Source: Zygnema cylindricum (taxonomy: Eukaryota > Streptophyta > Zygnematophyceae > Zygnematales > Zygnemataceae). From it: a stretch of 64,000 nucleotides of DNA. Shown here one piece after another: positions 43,726-53,677 of this stretch. The stretch is from positions 62,001 to 126,000 of the forward strand of contig JBBHKE010000385.1 in NCBI GenBank assembly GCA_037447655.1, read 5' to 3'. Position 1 is the first letter of the stretch; each line of letters begins with the position of its first letter. The notes under the pieces are model-generated. The model ran no database searches, was not told where the DNA came from, and saw only the letters and a list, made by a program, of their open reading frames with translations. A program made the translations under genes and the position numbers.

Positions 43726-46700
43726 TTAGTCACTCAGTCCACATGCATCTCTACAGAACTTCAATTTGGGAGCAGGTAAGGGTTTCGTCATCATATCAAC
43801 CACCATTTGCTCATCCGGTAAATAACTCAACTTTAAGATTTTTCCCATCACCTTTTCTCTTACAAAGTGTAGCTTGATATCAATGTGCTTACTCTTAAAG
43901 TGATGACTGGGATTAGATGCAATAGCGATTGCTGTCTGATTTTCACACCACACTATCTGCGGTCTAGATTGCATAAAGAGAAGCTCTTGGAGAAGAGACT
44001 TTACCCAAAGAAACTCTTTAACTGCCGAGCTGGCAGCCATGTACTCAGCCTCCATAGTAGACTGAGCTGTTACCTTTTGAAGTTTGCTGCTCCAGTAGCA
44101 AGTTCCACTTCCGATCTTCAAAATGTATCCGGTGGTGGAGCGTCCGCTCGGCATATCTCCGTAGCTCGCATTGCTCCATGTATGAATTTTGACTTCCTCT
44201 CCACCGAGAGAGAGTCTAAGATTTCGAGTTCCTGCAAGATAACGAAGAACTCTCTTTGCTGCCTCATAGTCTGACTTCCTTAGATTCTGCAGGCTTCGGC
44301 TTAAGGCTCGAACCGCTGCTGCGATGTCGGGACGAGTACAATTCATGAAATAAATGAGGCTTCCGACAATCTGCCTGTAAGGAATGGAGGACATAGAATC
44401 TGCCTCCCCTGAATCTAAGAAATCATCAACCAAAACACCACCATCCGTTTGCGTGCCCACCAATTTCTGCTTGAATTCCATAAGAGTGGCACTCCCCTTT
44501 GCTTCGGATATGCCAAAATTTTCTAACATGTTCTTGAAAGCTTCTTTTTGAGTTAAATATATATTTTTTTGTTTCCTGTCTCTTTCTACTTGAATTCCTT
44601 GAATATACTTAGCCTCATCCAAGTCTTTCATTTCAAACCGGGAATTCAGAGCTGATTTTATTTTATTAATCTCATTGATGGATTTGCTAATCAGTAGCAA
44701 ATCATCTACATACAATGCCACATAAATCACTCCATTTTCACCTTGCATTACATAGACTGAGTGATCTGAACTCATCCTGGTAAAGCCAAGATTGGTTAAA
44801 AACTCATCTATTTTTAGGTTCCATTGTCTCGGAGCCTGTTTCAGACCATACATGGACTTCAACAGTTTACAGACCAGATTTTCTTTCCCTTTTTCTGCAT
44901 ACATCTTTGGCTGCTTCATATAGATTACTTCCTCAAAGTCACCATGCAAGAAAGCCGTCTTTATATCCATCTGATGCAATTCCATATCCTCTATTGCAGC
45001 AAGGGATAACAAAACTCTAACAGTAGGAAAGCGAACCACAGGAGAGAAGGTCTCTTCATAATCAATTCCCTTTCTTTGGCTAAATCCCTTAGCCACCAAT
45101 CTAGCTTTATATCTCTCAATTGTGTTATCAGGGTTCAATTTTAATTTGAAAACCCACTTAGAACCGATAGTTTTCCGGTTCGGTGGGAGCTCCACAAGTT
45201 CCCAAGTTTGGGCTTCCATAATTGACTTTATCTCCTTAGTTGCAGCCGCGATCTAATGATCTTTTTCAGGAACAGAAAAATCTTCATGAATAGTAAGTGG
45301 CTCCCTTGTGCTTGCAGAAAAAACACTCTCAACTCGGTCGCCTCGAAAGCGGGTGCTTTGCCTTCTTCCACCCGGATAATCTGACCCGGAAACTGTTGGT
45401 TCCCTACCTTGCCGCACAGGGCGTGTATTGGGAGGAGCATCAACAGAAGGAGCAGCTCTAGAAAGATTATTAGAGGGCCCAGAGGCATTTGGGAGAGATG
45501 TAGAAGAAGTAGAAGAGGTTGGAGTAAAAGGTACCTTCTCAAGAATGATATATTCTTGTATTTTCTCATTCCTTTCAGGTGCATCCTTGCTAAAAACGTC
45601 AAAAGATTGACTTTCTTCTTTAATCTGATTATTCATGGCTGTTTGAAGGCATCCTCTCTGAGGATTATAGACTGTATAACATGCAGATTCATCATCATAG
45701 CCTAAAAAGACACCAGGTACAGATTTTGGACTAAGCTTCCAATTAGGAAGATTATCCAAGATAAAACATTTGCTACCAAAAACTCTAAAATGACTGACAT
45801 TTGGCTTTCTGCCTGTCCACACTTCATAAGGTGTCCTTCCCCTAACAGCTCGGTTTTCCACTCTGTTTTTGATGTAGGAAGCACAATTAAAAGCTTCCCC
45901 CCAAAACTTTGGATCCACACCTTTATCGGCCATCATAGATCGAGCACATTCAGTCAAAGTCCGATTAAGTCTCTCGGCAACACCATTTTGTTCCGGTGTG
46001 TACGGAGCAATAAATTCACGAGAGATGCCATTTTCTTTCACAAAATCAGCAAAGGCATGAGATACATACTCTCCACCATTATCCGTTCGCAAAGCAAGAA
46101 TAGATTTGCCGTGAAGTTTCTCCGCCCATATTTTGTAGTGCTTAAAGTGAGTGAAGACTTCTCTCTTCTCCTTCATGAAGTATAGGCGACTATTCCGGGA
46201 GTAATCGTTTGTAAAGGTGACAAAGAAGCGGTTGCCACCAAGTGAGGGAACTTTAGAAGGGCCGAAAACATCAGAGTGAATAATACCAAGAACATCTGTG
46301 GTAGAAACTTGTGATAGGGAAAGCTTGTGAAGCTTTCCGAGAGCGCCACCATCATATACATGAGACTCTTGTTGACCAAGCTTGACTCCCTCTATCATAT
46401 CATGCTTTATCATCTTAGTAAGTCTCTCATGTTGCACATGACCAAGCCTTTTATGCCACAAAACATTATCACATAGGACACTGGAGTACGCGAAATCAAT
46501 TTTATTAGCCAGGTCCATGCGGTACAAAAAGTTTGGGCCTCTAGTTCCTACTAGAGCTACTCTTCTATTCTTGCTCACTATTTTCTTACCATTTTTCTGG
46601 AGAACCTCAAAGCCTTTGCTTTTAGCTACAGACGTAGAAAAGAATTTTTTCTTAAATTTTGGAACATACAAGACATCATACAAAGTTCTCTTAACAACCT

Positions 46701-46887
46701 TTCCATCTATCACACAATCCAAATCTATGTTTCCTTTGGCATTTGATTCAACGGCATAGCCACAAGCATAAAAGATCTGACGTAAAAGAATAGAAGACAT
46801 ATCCTTAAACCAACACTTGTTCCAGCACATGTGTGAAGAGCTGCCAGAATCCATTATCCATCCGAGGTCCTTTTCTCCTTCCATCAT
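43726..46887 (-). pseudogene. Copia 1 protease-integrase-RT-RNase H
   Basis: Minus-strand domains in order: protease (WIMDSGSSSHMCW, near 46850); integrase zinc finger (WHKRLGHV; the later CDGC motif has lost both cysteines and reads YDGG); integrase core (FTNDYSR, DNGGEYVSHAF, PEQNGVAERLNRT); RT (MDIKTAFLHGDFEE, YVDDLLLIS); RNase H (TWSNASYGDMPSG, where the usual Asp is Asn; MEAEYMA). A single in-frame stop at 45250-45252 splits it into frames 46887-45253 and 45219-43726. It is otherwise nearly intact, but the stop and the lost catalytic and zinc residues make it inactive. Confidence 0.88.
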
Positions 46888-46970
46888 GTCGAGTTTGGCA
46901 AGAGCAAAGAACTCTTTGTCATCACTTTTGGAAAACTGATCACATCAGGTGCCGTTTCCTCGGTCGTTTT

Positions 46971-47864
46971 CTACTTAGATTCCCTATCCCTTGCTGAAAA
47001 TGCAACAATTTTATTCGGAGGTTTTTGGGAAATGGGAGGTCCGCGGTGTCTCCATCCTTTCCGAAAGGTACCTGTTTCAAGTGCTTTTACATACAAAGGA
47101 CAAGCTCTGTAGGAGTGACCATCAGTATAGCAATAAACACATTTCTCAAACTGAGGATTAAATTGATTCCCTTGATATCTACTTTCCCTCTGAGCCGTAA
47201 ATGCTACAGCTGGTTTTCCAAATCCAAAAACTGTCTGAGTAGCCTCTTCTGCCAAGATAAACTCTATAGCTGTTTGCAAATTCCAAAGAGGTTTAGACAA
47301 TTTTTTTATTTCATCTGAGGCTCCTTTATATTGATTAGGAAGCCCCTTTAGGAGAATCATGGCTTGATGATAAGGGGAGAAAGTCCCCCTAGAACATGCA
47401 TTTTCTGACAGTAACATTCGAAACCGATTAGTGTATTCCACCATGCTACCACCTGTGTACTTATACTCATAGATCTGACCAGCAGTCATAATCTCATGCT
47501 GGTCACTAGCTTTAACAAAAGAAGATTTCAATGCATCCCACAAATCTGATGCCTTTGTAACATTAATATATGTCATATGCAATTCTTTTGATATCATAAG
47601 CTTTACTAAATGCAAAGCCTGGACATTTTTCTGATCAAAGTTGGCATCAGATTTTGCCAATGATCCATTTAACACATCAATAAGTTTCACTTGCTTGAAG
47701 TAAGACTTAACCAAATCTGCCCAATACAGATATTCACGTCCATCAAAGACCAGAAGTCGTGAAGGCGGGCCCGTGACCTATTGTTCTGAGACAACTGCTG
47801 GTACTGAAGATGAAGAAGTCTCAACTGCTGGCACTGAAGATGAAGAAGATGCAGCAGTAGTCAT
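46971..47864 (-). pseudogene. Copia 1 gag
   Basis: The start MTTAASSSSSVP is at 47864. A stop at 47778-47780 breaks the N-terminus, and the main frame runs from 47714 to 46971. It holds the gag core (LWDALKSSF, EYTNRFRMLL, ILLKGLPNQYKGA) and one zinc knuckle CVYCYTDGHSYRAC (CX2CX4HX4C). A stop and frameshift at about 46890-46970 separate it from the protease. Confidence 0.8.
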
Positions 47865-48587
47865 CGTAGAACAAATCAAGAGAGGAACCTTCCACAAATA
47901 TCGATGGCTGAACAGCAACTTTGACAGACTATAACATTCAGAAAAATGCTCTAATGGTTCTGAAAATTTACCACAGTGTAGATAACTGCTAGAGAAACAC
48001 ACACACAAAATATCAATCAATTCAGCTTATGGATCTGTGAGATATGTAGAAATGAAATTACATAAAACTGAGTGTACAGTTTTCATATCATTTGTTCCTA
48101 AAAATCAAGTTCACTAAGTCCTACTTCTATACACCGAAACTACACTAAGCTGTACGGAGGCATTCCAGCCGTACATCTAACATTCTATCACAACAAATAA
48201 TTCACTATGAACAAAGTTATATTCTACCAAATATTTACACCGAAGTTCAGACAATGTAAAGTGATAATGATCTCGTCACGCCTCGTCACTATATGTTGGC
48301 GGCGGCTATCAGCGGTCCGATTAGAGGATTTGGCACCGTAGAACTGACTTCACGAAGTCCCGTGGTCTTGCCAAATTTCCGTACGTCCACGGAGGACATA
48401 CTCACGAATTCTCCCAAGTGACGACGCGTGTCCCAAGTGTGAATGAGCCGTGAACTCCCAACTTCACTATCACACTAATTTTGGTAAGTACTGAACCGAA
48501 CTCAACCAAAAAAATCTTAAGTCCTGAACAGCTCTCTCTCCCTCACGGCTGAAGCATAGAAAGGACTAAAGCTTTCTAAAAACAACA
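47829..48587 (-). repeat. Copia 5' terminal direct repeat, 759 bp
   Basis: Partner of 42944-43702. It starts TGTTGTTTTTAGAAAGC on the minus strand and ends CAGTGCCA inside gag. Confidence 0.75.
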
Positions 48588-48775
48588 GACGCCACTCCAA
48601 AAATCCTGCATACGTTATTTTGACGACACGTGTCCTTATAAAAGTACAATTCACTCTACTGTACTTTTTGCTTTTGTAACGCTAATTAAGGTAAGTATTA
48701 CAATAGACTACTTAAAAAATATTCTAAGTTATTTTTACCCCTATTTAAAGAATTAAATATTTATAAATTACAACA
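48588..48775 (-). repeat. Right end segment of the copia-bearing insert
   Basis: AT-rich 188 bp between the copia repeat and the GTCAT duplication. On the minus strand it starts TGTTGTAATTTATAA, so it carries an LTR-like terminus. It does not match the other end segment. Confidence 0.45.
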
Positions 48776-49195
48776 GTCATGACTCATTTTTAGTATCGCG
48801 TGGCGTAACTCTTGGTTTGTCGGAACATAAAGTCGAGGCGAATGACTCGTTCTGTACCGCCACATGCCATTGGCGGTTTGAATTAAGATATTTTGTTTGA
48901 TTAGTTCCTTGATTGCATCGTCATCGTCGTATGCGGCGTTAATCCTATTTAGCCACTGCTCATCCACTTGCACCGTACTTGTCACTACGTTGACTTTTTG
49001 GTCCTGCGTTTTGTTCACTGCTGCGGTGTCCCTTCTCACAACACTTTCGCTTCGGTCCTCTGATGGTTGCGATACTTGCTCCGTCACTAGCGCAGCGACA
49101 CGTGCCTCTTTGAAAAAGCATCTGCTGGGTTTGTCTTGCCTGGTTTGTATTCTATTTTTAACTCCGGGCCGTAGGTTTGAAGAAATGTCATCCAT
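48776..49195 (-). pseudogene. Gypsy connection and start of the integrase zinc finger
   Basis: The minus strand has an acidic linker (YDDDDAIKELIKQN), then GMWRYRTSHSPRLYVP and ELRHAILKMSHD. This is the normal stretch between RNase H and integrase. It stops at the insertion point of the copia-bearing element. Confidence 0.75.
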
Positions 49196-50290
49196 CTAGC
49201 TTGTTATTTTGACATCTTAGATTGCGTTTGGAGATACTGTAACGCGTGGTGATCAGTGACTACAGTGATTCGCTTCTCTTTAACGTAGCACTTCTAGACT
49301 TTGAATGCATTAATGATTGTTATCCTCTCTTTTTCATGTGTGGCCCAGTTAAGTTCTGCTGCCTTTAGTTTCCTACTTTCGTAGGCAATGGGTTGTAAGT
49401 AGTGTTGGGTATCGAGGACCCATTGCCGATATTCGATATATATTGAATTTCAAGTACCCGATAATCGATATATCGTTTCGATATATCGAATTTCAAATCA
49501 TCGCGATATATCGCCGATATATCGTATCGTCGATTTATCGAAGCTAAAAAAAAATAAAATCCCACAGGTTTTCAAAGTCTCGTGACTTCGGACAAAGTGA
49601 CTGTAAAATCTTTGCCGGAAAGAAATACGGTTTTTTCCTGAAAGTCACAGAGTGAAGGAGATCTCTGAGGTACATTGACGAGGTACACTTGTGAAGTACA
49701 CGTACATCATACGCAAGTACGATTTTCCAGACGAAAAAGGTCGGTTTCCAGATATTCGATGATATTTTAGATTTGGTAGTCAGCTTACGTGAAACCACTC
49801 ATATCAAAAAACGTATGTAAAACTTTTTGACAAAAGATACGCGATGTACCCGAGACTCTGTAATACATAAATTTTGCTGTCCGTACTATTACAGAGACCT
49901 CCTCGTGTAACCATACCCCAAATAATTAATTATTAGAATTTCAGAATTAGTACTTTTTTGTCGGTTACATTTTGCGGCGTCTACCTTTAAGTCACGGAAC
50001 GAAAATCACGGCGTACGTGGCGTATTAGACAATTTGACTTTTTCGCTAAAATAACATATTATATAAAAAAATAAAAATAAAATATTTAAAAAATACTATA
50101 TATCGCGATATATATCGCGATAATTTATGTTGGTCTCGGTACGATATATCGAGGATCCTCCTCGATCGATATTCGATATATTGAATATCGAGATTATCGC
50201 GATATGAATCTACCCGATACCCAACACTAGTTGTAAGCCTTTTCCATGATCTTGCAAAAGAATCGCTCCAATAGCCGCATCTGGCATCAG
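49196..50290 (-). pseudogene. Gypsy RNase H, split by a MITE
   Basis: Right of the MITE the minus strand reads DAAIGAILLQDHGKGLQ. Left of it the frame continues PIAYESRKLKAAELNW and then THEKE, the standard gypsy RNase H core. The 830-bp hAT-like element at 49400-50229 separates the two halves. Confidence 0.8.
49400..50229. mobile_element. hAT-like element (family ii), 830 bp, inside gypsy RNase H
   Basis: GTTGTAAG at 49392-49399 and 50230-50237 is a perfect 8-bp duplication. The ends TAGTGTTGGGTATCG and CGATACCCAACACTA are perfect inverted repeats. cgatatatcg-type palindromes fill about 130 bases at each end. No transposase frame. Confidence 0.92.
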
Positions 50291-50544
50291 TAATTACCGT
50301 CCAATCTCAAGGTTGGGAACAACTAACACAGGGGCGGTAACCAACCGCTCCTTTAGCGTGTCAAAGGCTGCCCCTTGTGCCGTTTCCCACTCCTAGGGCA
50401 GGTCATAGCTGCATCTAGCATCGGTAATTACCGTCCAATCTCAAGGTTGGGAACAATTAACACATGGGCGGTAACCAACCGCTCCTTTAGCGTGTCAAAG
50501 GCTGCCCCTTGCGTCGTTTCCCACTCCCAGGGCAAGTCATTCTT
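50277..50544. repeat. Tandem duplication of 134 bp in gypsy RT/RNase H
   Basis: gcatct(g/a)gcatc(a/g)gtaatt starts at 50277 and 50411, and about 134 bases are repeated with some ten differences. The duplication breaks the frame between RT and RNase H. Confidence 0.85.
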
Positions 50545-51446
50545 GAGTAGGTCTGTCAAAGGTGCAACAATTTTTTCGAAACCTTCTACGAATCGGCGAT
50601 AGTAGGAGCATAATCCAAGAAAGCTCCGTAACTCTGTAACATTAGTTGGTTGCGGCCACTCCTTAACTGCCCTATTTTTGTTTGGAACCACAGCGATTCC
50701 AACCCGGCTCACCACATGGCCCAAAAAGTCAATTTTCTCCTTTAAGAAGTCACATTTACTTCTCTTCCCGTACAATTTGTTCTCCCTAAGCACTTGTAAG
50801 ACCGTTCGCAGGTGCTCCACATGATCTTTCAAAGTCTTGCTATACACCAAGATGTAGTCCAAGAAAACTATTACGAAGGCGTCCAAATATTGCGGAAAGA
50901 TAGAATTTATCAAGTGCATAGAAGCTGTCGGTGTGTTGTCAATCCGAATGGCATAATCAAAAATTGGAAATGACCGTACCGGGTCCTGAGTGCAGTCTTT
51001 TCCACATCTTCCTCGGCAATTCTAATTTGGTGGTAACTGTTTCGTAAGTCTATCTTAGAAAAATATTTGGCGCCTCTTAATCGGTCCAACAATTCATCTA
51101 TCCTTGGTAGAGGGTACGTATTTTTAACGGTCAACTTATTTAGCGCTTGGTAGTCCACACAAATACGTAAACCTCCATCTTTCTTATTCACGAAGAGGAT
51201 AGGGGCTACATACGGTGACTTGTTTGGTTCGATTACTCGGGCTTCGACCAACTCCGCAAGTTGCTTTTTGAGTTCGTCTAATTCGGTGTAACTCATCTTA
51301 TACATTCGATTCGCCGGGGGTACCGCTATGGGATCAAGCTCTATCTTGTGGTCCACATCGCGCTTCAGAGGCAAACCTTCTGGGAGCTTTGGGGGAAAGA
51401 CATCAATATACTCCTCGAGAAGCTTTGTTACAACTTCCGGGGCCAA
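50428..51446 (-). pseudogene. Gypsy reverse transcriptase
   Basis: The minus strand reads [64 protein letters not shown] and MPFGLT. After a frameshift near 50915 it continues FLDYILVYSKT, FLGHVVSRVGI and SFLGLCSYYRRF. The catalytic FLDD box has become FLDY, so the enzyme would be dead. Confidence 0.88.
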
Positions 51447-51596
51447 TAGGGAAGTCTTTTTTGAGTCGTCACCTCTTTTTGAGTCGAAGTCAGTATGTCT
51501 TTTACTTTATTCTTCCGGAATCCCCTCCTTTGTTTCCTCCATGGGTTGGACGACCACCATTCAACCTGTCCCCCCTTTTTTGAGTGCCCTCTTTAG

Positions 51597-52007
51597 CTAT
51601 AATGCTGAAAACAGGCGTCCATCTTCGAATCCCTTACCAGCCGCTCCCACATTTACCTTGAACTCTTTTTCGCCTTTCCTCACTCTCATGCTTCCGTTTT
51701 TCCAATCGATCGTCGGGTTCCACTTCCGCAGCCATGGTTTCCTTAGGATCACTTCATGGTATCCAAGAGGTAAGATGTGAAGTGTCTCATACCACTGGAA
51801 TTTGCCTATACTAACGTGTAGCCGCGGGGTGCGATGAGTGATCGAGAGGGAACTCTCTTGTGCCAACTGAACCGACTGATGATCCGGAATAGCAATAAGA
51901 GGAAGCTTCAACTTCTTCACCGTCTTCTCGTTGATGAAATTCCTCGACACGCCCGAGTCCACCATGAAGCTAGCTGCGCTTGTTCTGATCTGACCTTGAA
52001 AAACCAA
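51597..52007 (-). pseudogene. Gypsy aspartic protease
   Basis: The minus-strand frame contains FMVDSGVSRNFI (usual form VDSGATHNFI), an ILPLGYHEVILRKPWL block corresponding to the D-ILG-WL region, and IDWKNGSM. It follows the gag zinc knuckle, as in all gypsy polyproteins. Confidence 0.8.
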
Positions 52008-52029
52008 AGGGTCTCATCCTTTGCCAACT

Positions 52030-52812
52030 ATCCTCATAATATTGAGCTTGCTTTTCTTAGGACCTTTCTTTTTTGGGCAATCTCTGGCCATATGATTCGG
52101 GGAACCATACTGGAATCACAATCCATTTTGTCGTCTCCGTTGGAGCTCTTCGGGGGACAGGTCGTTGGTTTTGGCTTTGGTGGTCTTCTTCTTCTTCCTA
52201 ATCGCGTTGACCACGTCCTTATCCTCATTAATCTCTCCCAGATCCATGGGAGTCGGACCATCATCTCGTCGACCTTCCCCGCCGCTGCTCGACCCAAAAT
52301 GATAAGATCTACGGAGGGTGAAGTTTACCGAATCGGTCCGTTCCGCAAACTGAATTATCACCGAGAGGCTAATAGTCATACTCTCTCGCGCGAGCCATTG
52401 TTACACATTCCACCGCATGGAGGCCTTGAGCCCCTTCACATAACGATCTACGGCTTCATCTTCCGTCATCGTTGGTATTTGAACCTTGCATTCCAAGAAT
52501 CGCTATGTGTACTCCAAAACTAAAGTGCGTTGCTTCAAAACCGAGATTTTGTCCCTCGTGGCCTTGACTCTATTCACGGGTTGCCAGGAGTCACGGAGAA
52601 GCTAAATGAAAAGTGTCCACTCGGCGGGTATCTCCTTGCTTTCGACCATTGTCCTCCACCAGGCTCTTGCTGCCCCTTTAAGAAGACTGCCCGCGTAGCA
52701 AATCTTCTCACGATCCGATAGGCCGGGAAAATTCTCAAGGTAATTCGCTAAAGAAAGCAACCACGCATCAAGATTCTTGTGCCTGGCTGGGTCAAACTTG
52801 TCGGGAAGTCTT
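52030..52812 (-). pseudogene. Gypsy gag, truncated at its N-terminus
   Basis: The minus strand shows FDPARHKNLDAWLLSLANYL, LLKGAARAWW and ATRDKISVLKQRTLV, a retrotransposon gag core. A zinc knuckle region near 52130-52070 ends RDCPKKKGPKKSK. Several frame changes occur. The N-terminal part is cut off at 52813 by inserted LTR sequence, and the missing gag start and 5' LTR of this gypsy are not in the window. Confidence 0.75.
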
Positions 52813-52894
52813 TGTTACGATTCATTGAAAGAATCGTACGCACGTGGAATCAGTTTGATTTCTCAAAACTCTGAGCTCACTAACAAACACTTAT
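52813..52894. repeat. Rearranged LTR fragments
   Basis: 52813-52862 matches the start of the LTR at 60582 (TGTTACGATTCATTGAAAG). 52868-52893 matches, in reverse orientation, the end of the same LTR family as seen at 38320-38350 (ctgagctcactaacaaacac). Two opposite LTR ends are thus joined head to head. Confidence 0.6.
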
Positions 52895-53677
52895 TGTTGT
52901 TTTGGAAAGCTTTAGTCCTCTCTATGTCTCGATTGTGAGAGAGAGAGAGTTTCACGACTTAGCATATGTTTGGTTGTAAGTTCGTTTCATTACACACCAG
53001 AATTGATGTTCCACTAGATCGATAGGGAGTACACCTTTGTATACACTCCCAAGACACAAGTCACTACAAGAAAGAAGACACTCCAAAATATCCGATTGTT
53101 TGTGCATAGATATACTTGAGGACAAAATGGCACATGGAGATTTGTCTACGGTGCCGAATGTGATATGTACGCGGCTGAGGGAGACCACCGACAAATGCTG
53201 GTCCGTGTGAACCACAACACGACAAATGACGTGGCATATAGAATCCTACTCCTTTGTAAATATCTAGTTAAGTAGATTTTTGTCTTTGTGTGGTTAGTTG
53301 ATTAGTAAAGGAATCTTTTTGTATGACGTACCTTGTTCGATTCGAGCCGCAGGTATTTATTCTACGGCTGGTATGCCTCCGTACGTTCAGCAGCATAGGC
53401 TTTGGTGTATATTAGTAGGACTTAGATAACTTTGAAGGTATGAACATTTTGTAGTCAAAAACTGTACAGCCTGTTTTTGGCATTTTCATCTGTGGATATC
53501 TCACAAATGTGTAAGCAGAATTACTTGTAATTTTGTGTGTATGTTCATCCTAATATTATATACTCTGTGGTATATTTTCAGAGCTATTATATCTATGGTT
53601 TGGGTTATATCAACTTTTGAAGTTGCTATTTTTCAGACCGATTTTTGTGAAAGTTTCTTGCTTGGTTTGGTTCCGAG
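52895..53677 (+). repeat. Copia 2 5' LTR and leader
   Basis: It begins TGTTGTTTTGGAAAGCTTTA, closely matching the start of the copia 1 repeat, and runs to the gag ATG at 53678. The LTR end is not resolved. A weak primer-site-like tggtatattttcagagc lies near 53570. Confidence 0.6.

Larger units (their letters stand above)
42087..48775 (-). mobile_element. LTR-retroelement insertion (copia) inside the gypsy integrase
   Basis: GTCAT at 42082-42086 and 48776-48780 is a perfect 5-bp target duplication. The inserted 6689 bp begin TGTTGTTCTACAAC and end AAATTACAACA, the TG...CA form of LTR elements. The gypsy frame reads into the insert from both sides (MSHDC at the right, a degraded HFG at the left). 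The interior is a minus-strand copia with 759-bp direct repeats. Extra sequence at both ends (42087-42943 and 48588-48775) does not match the repeats, so the insert may itself be composite. Confidence 0.75.

Noticed and set aside
45428-45705. Plus-strand frames over copia 1
   Set aside because: Antisense shadows of the minus-strand pol region.
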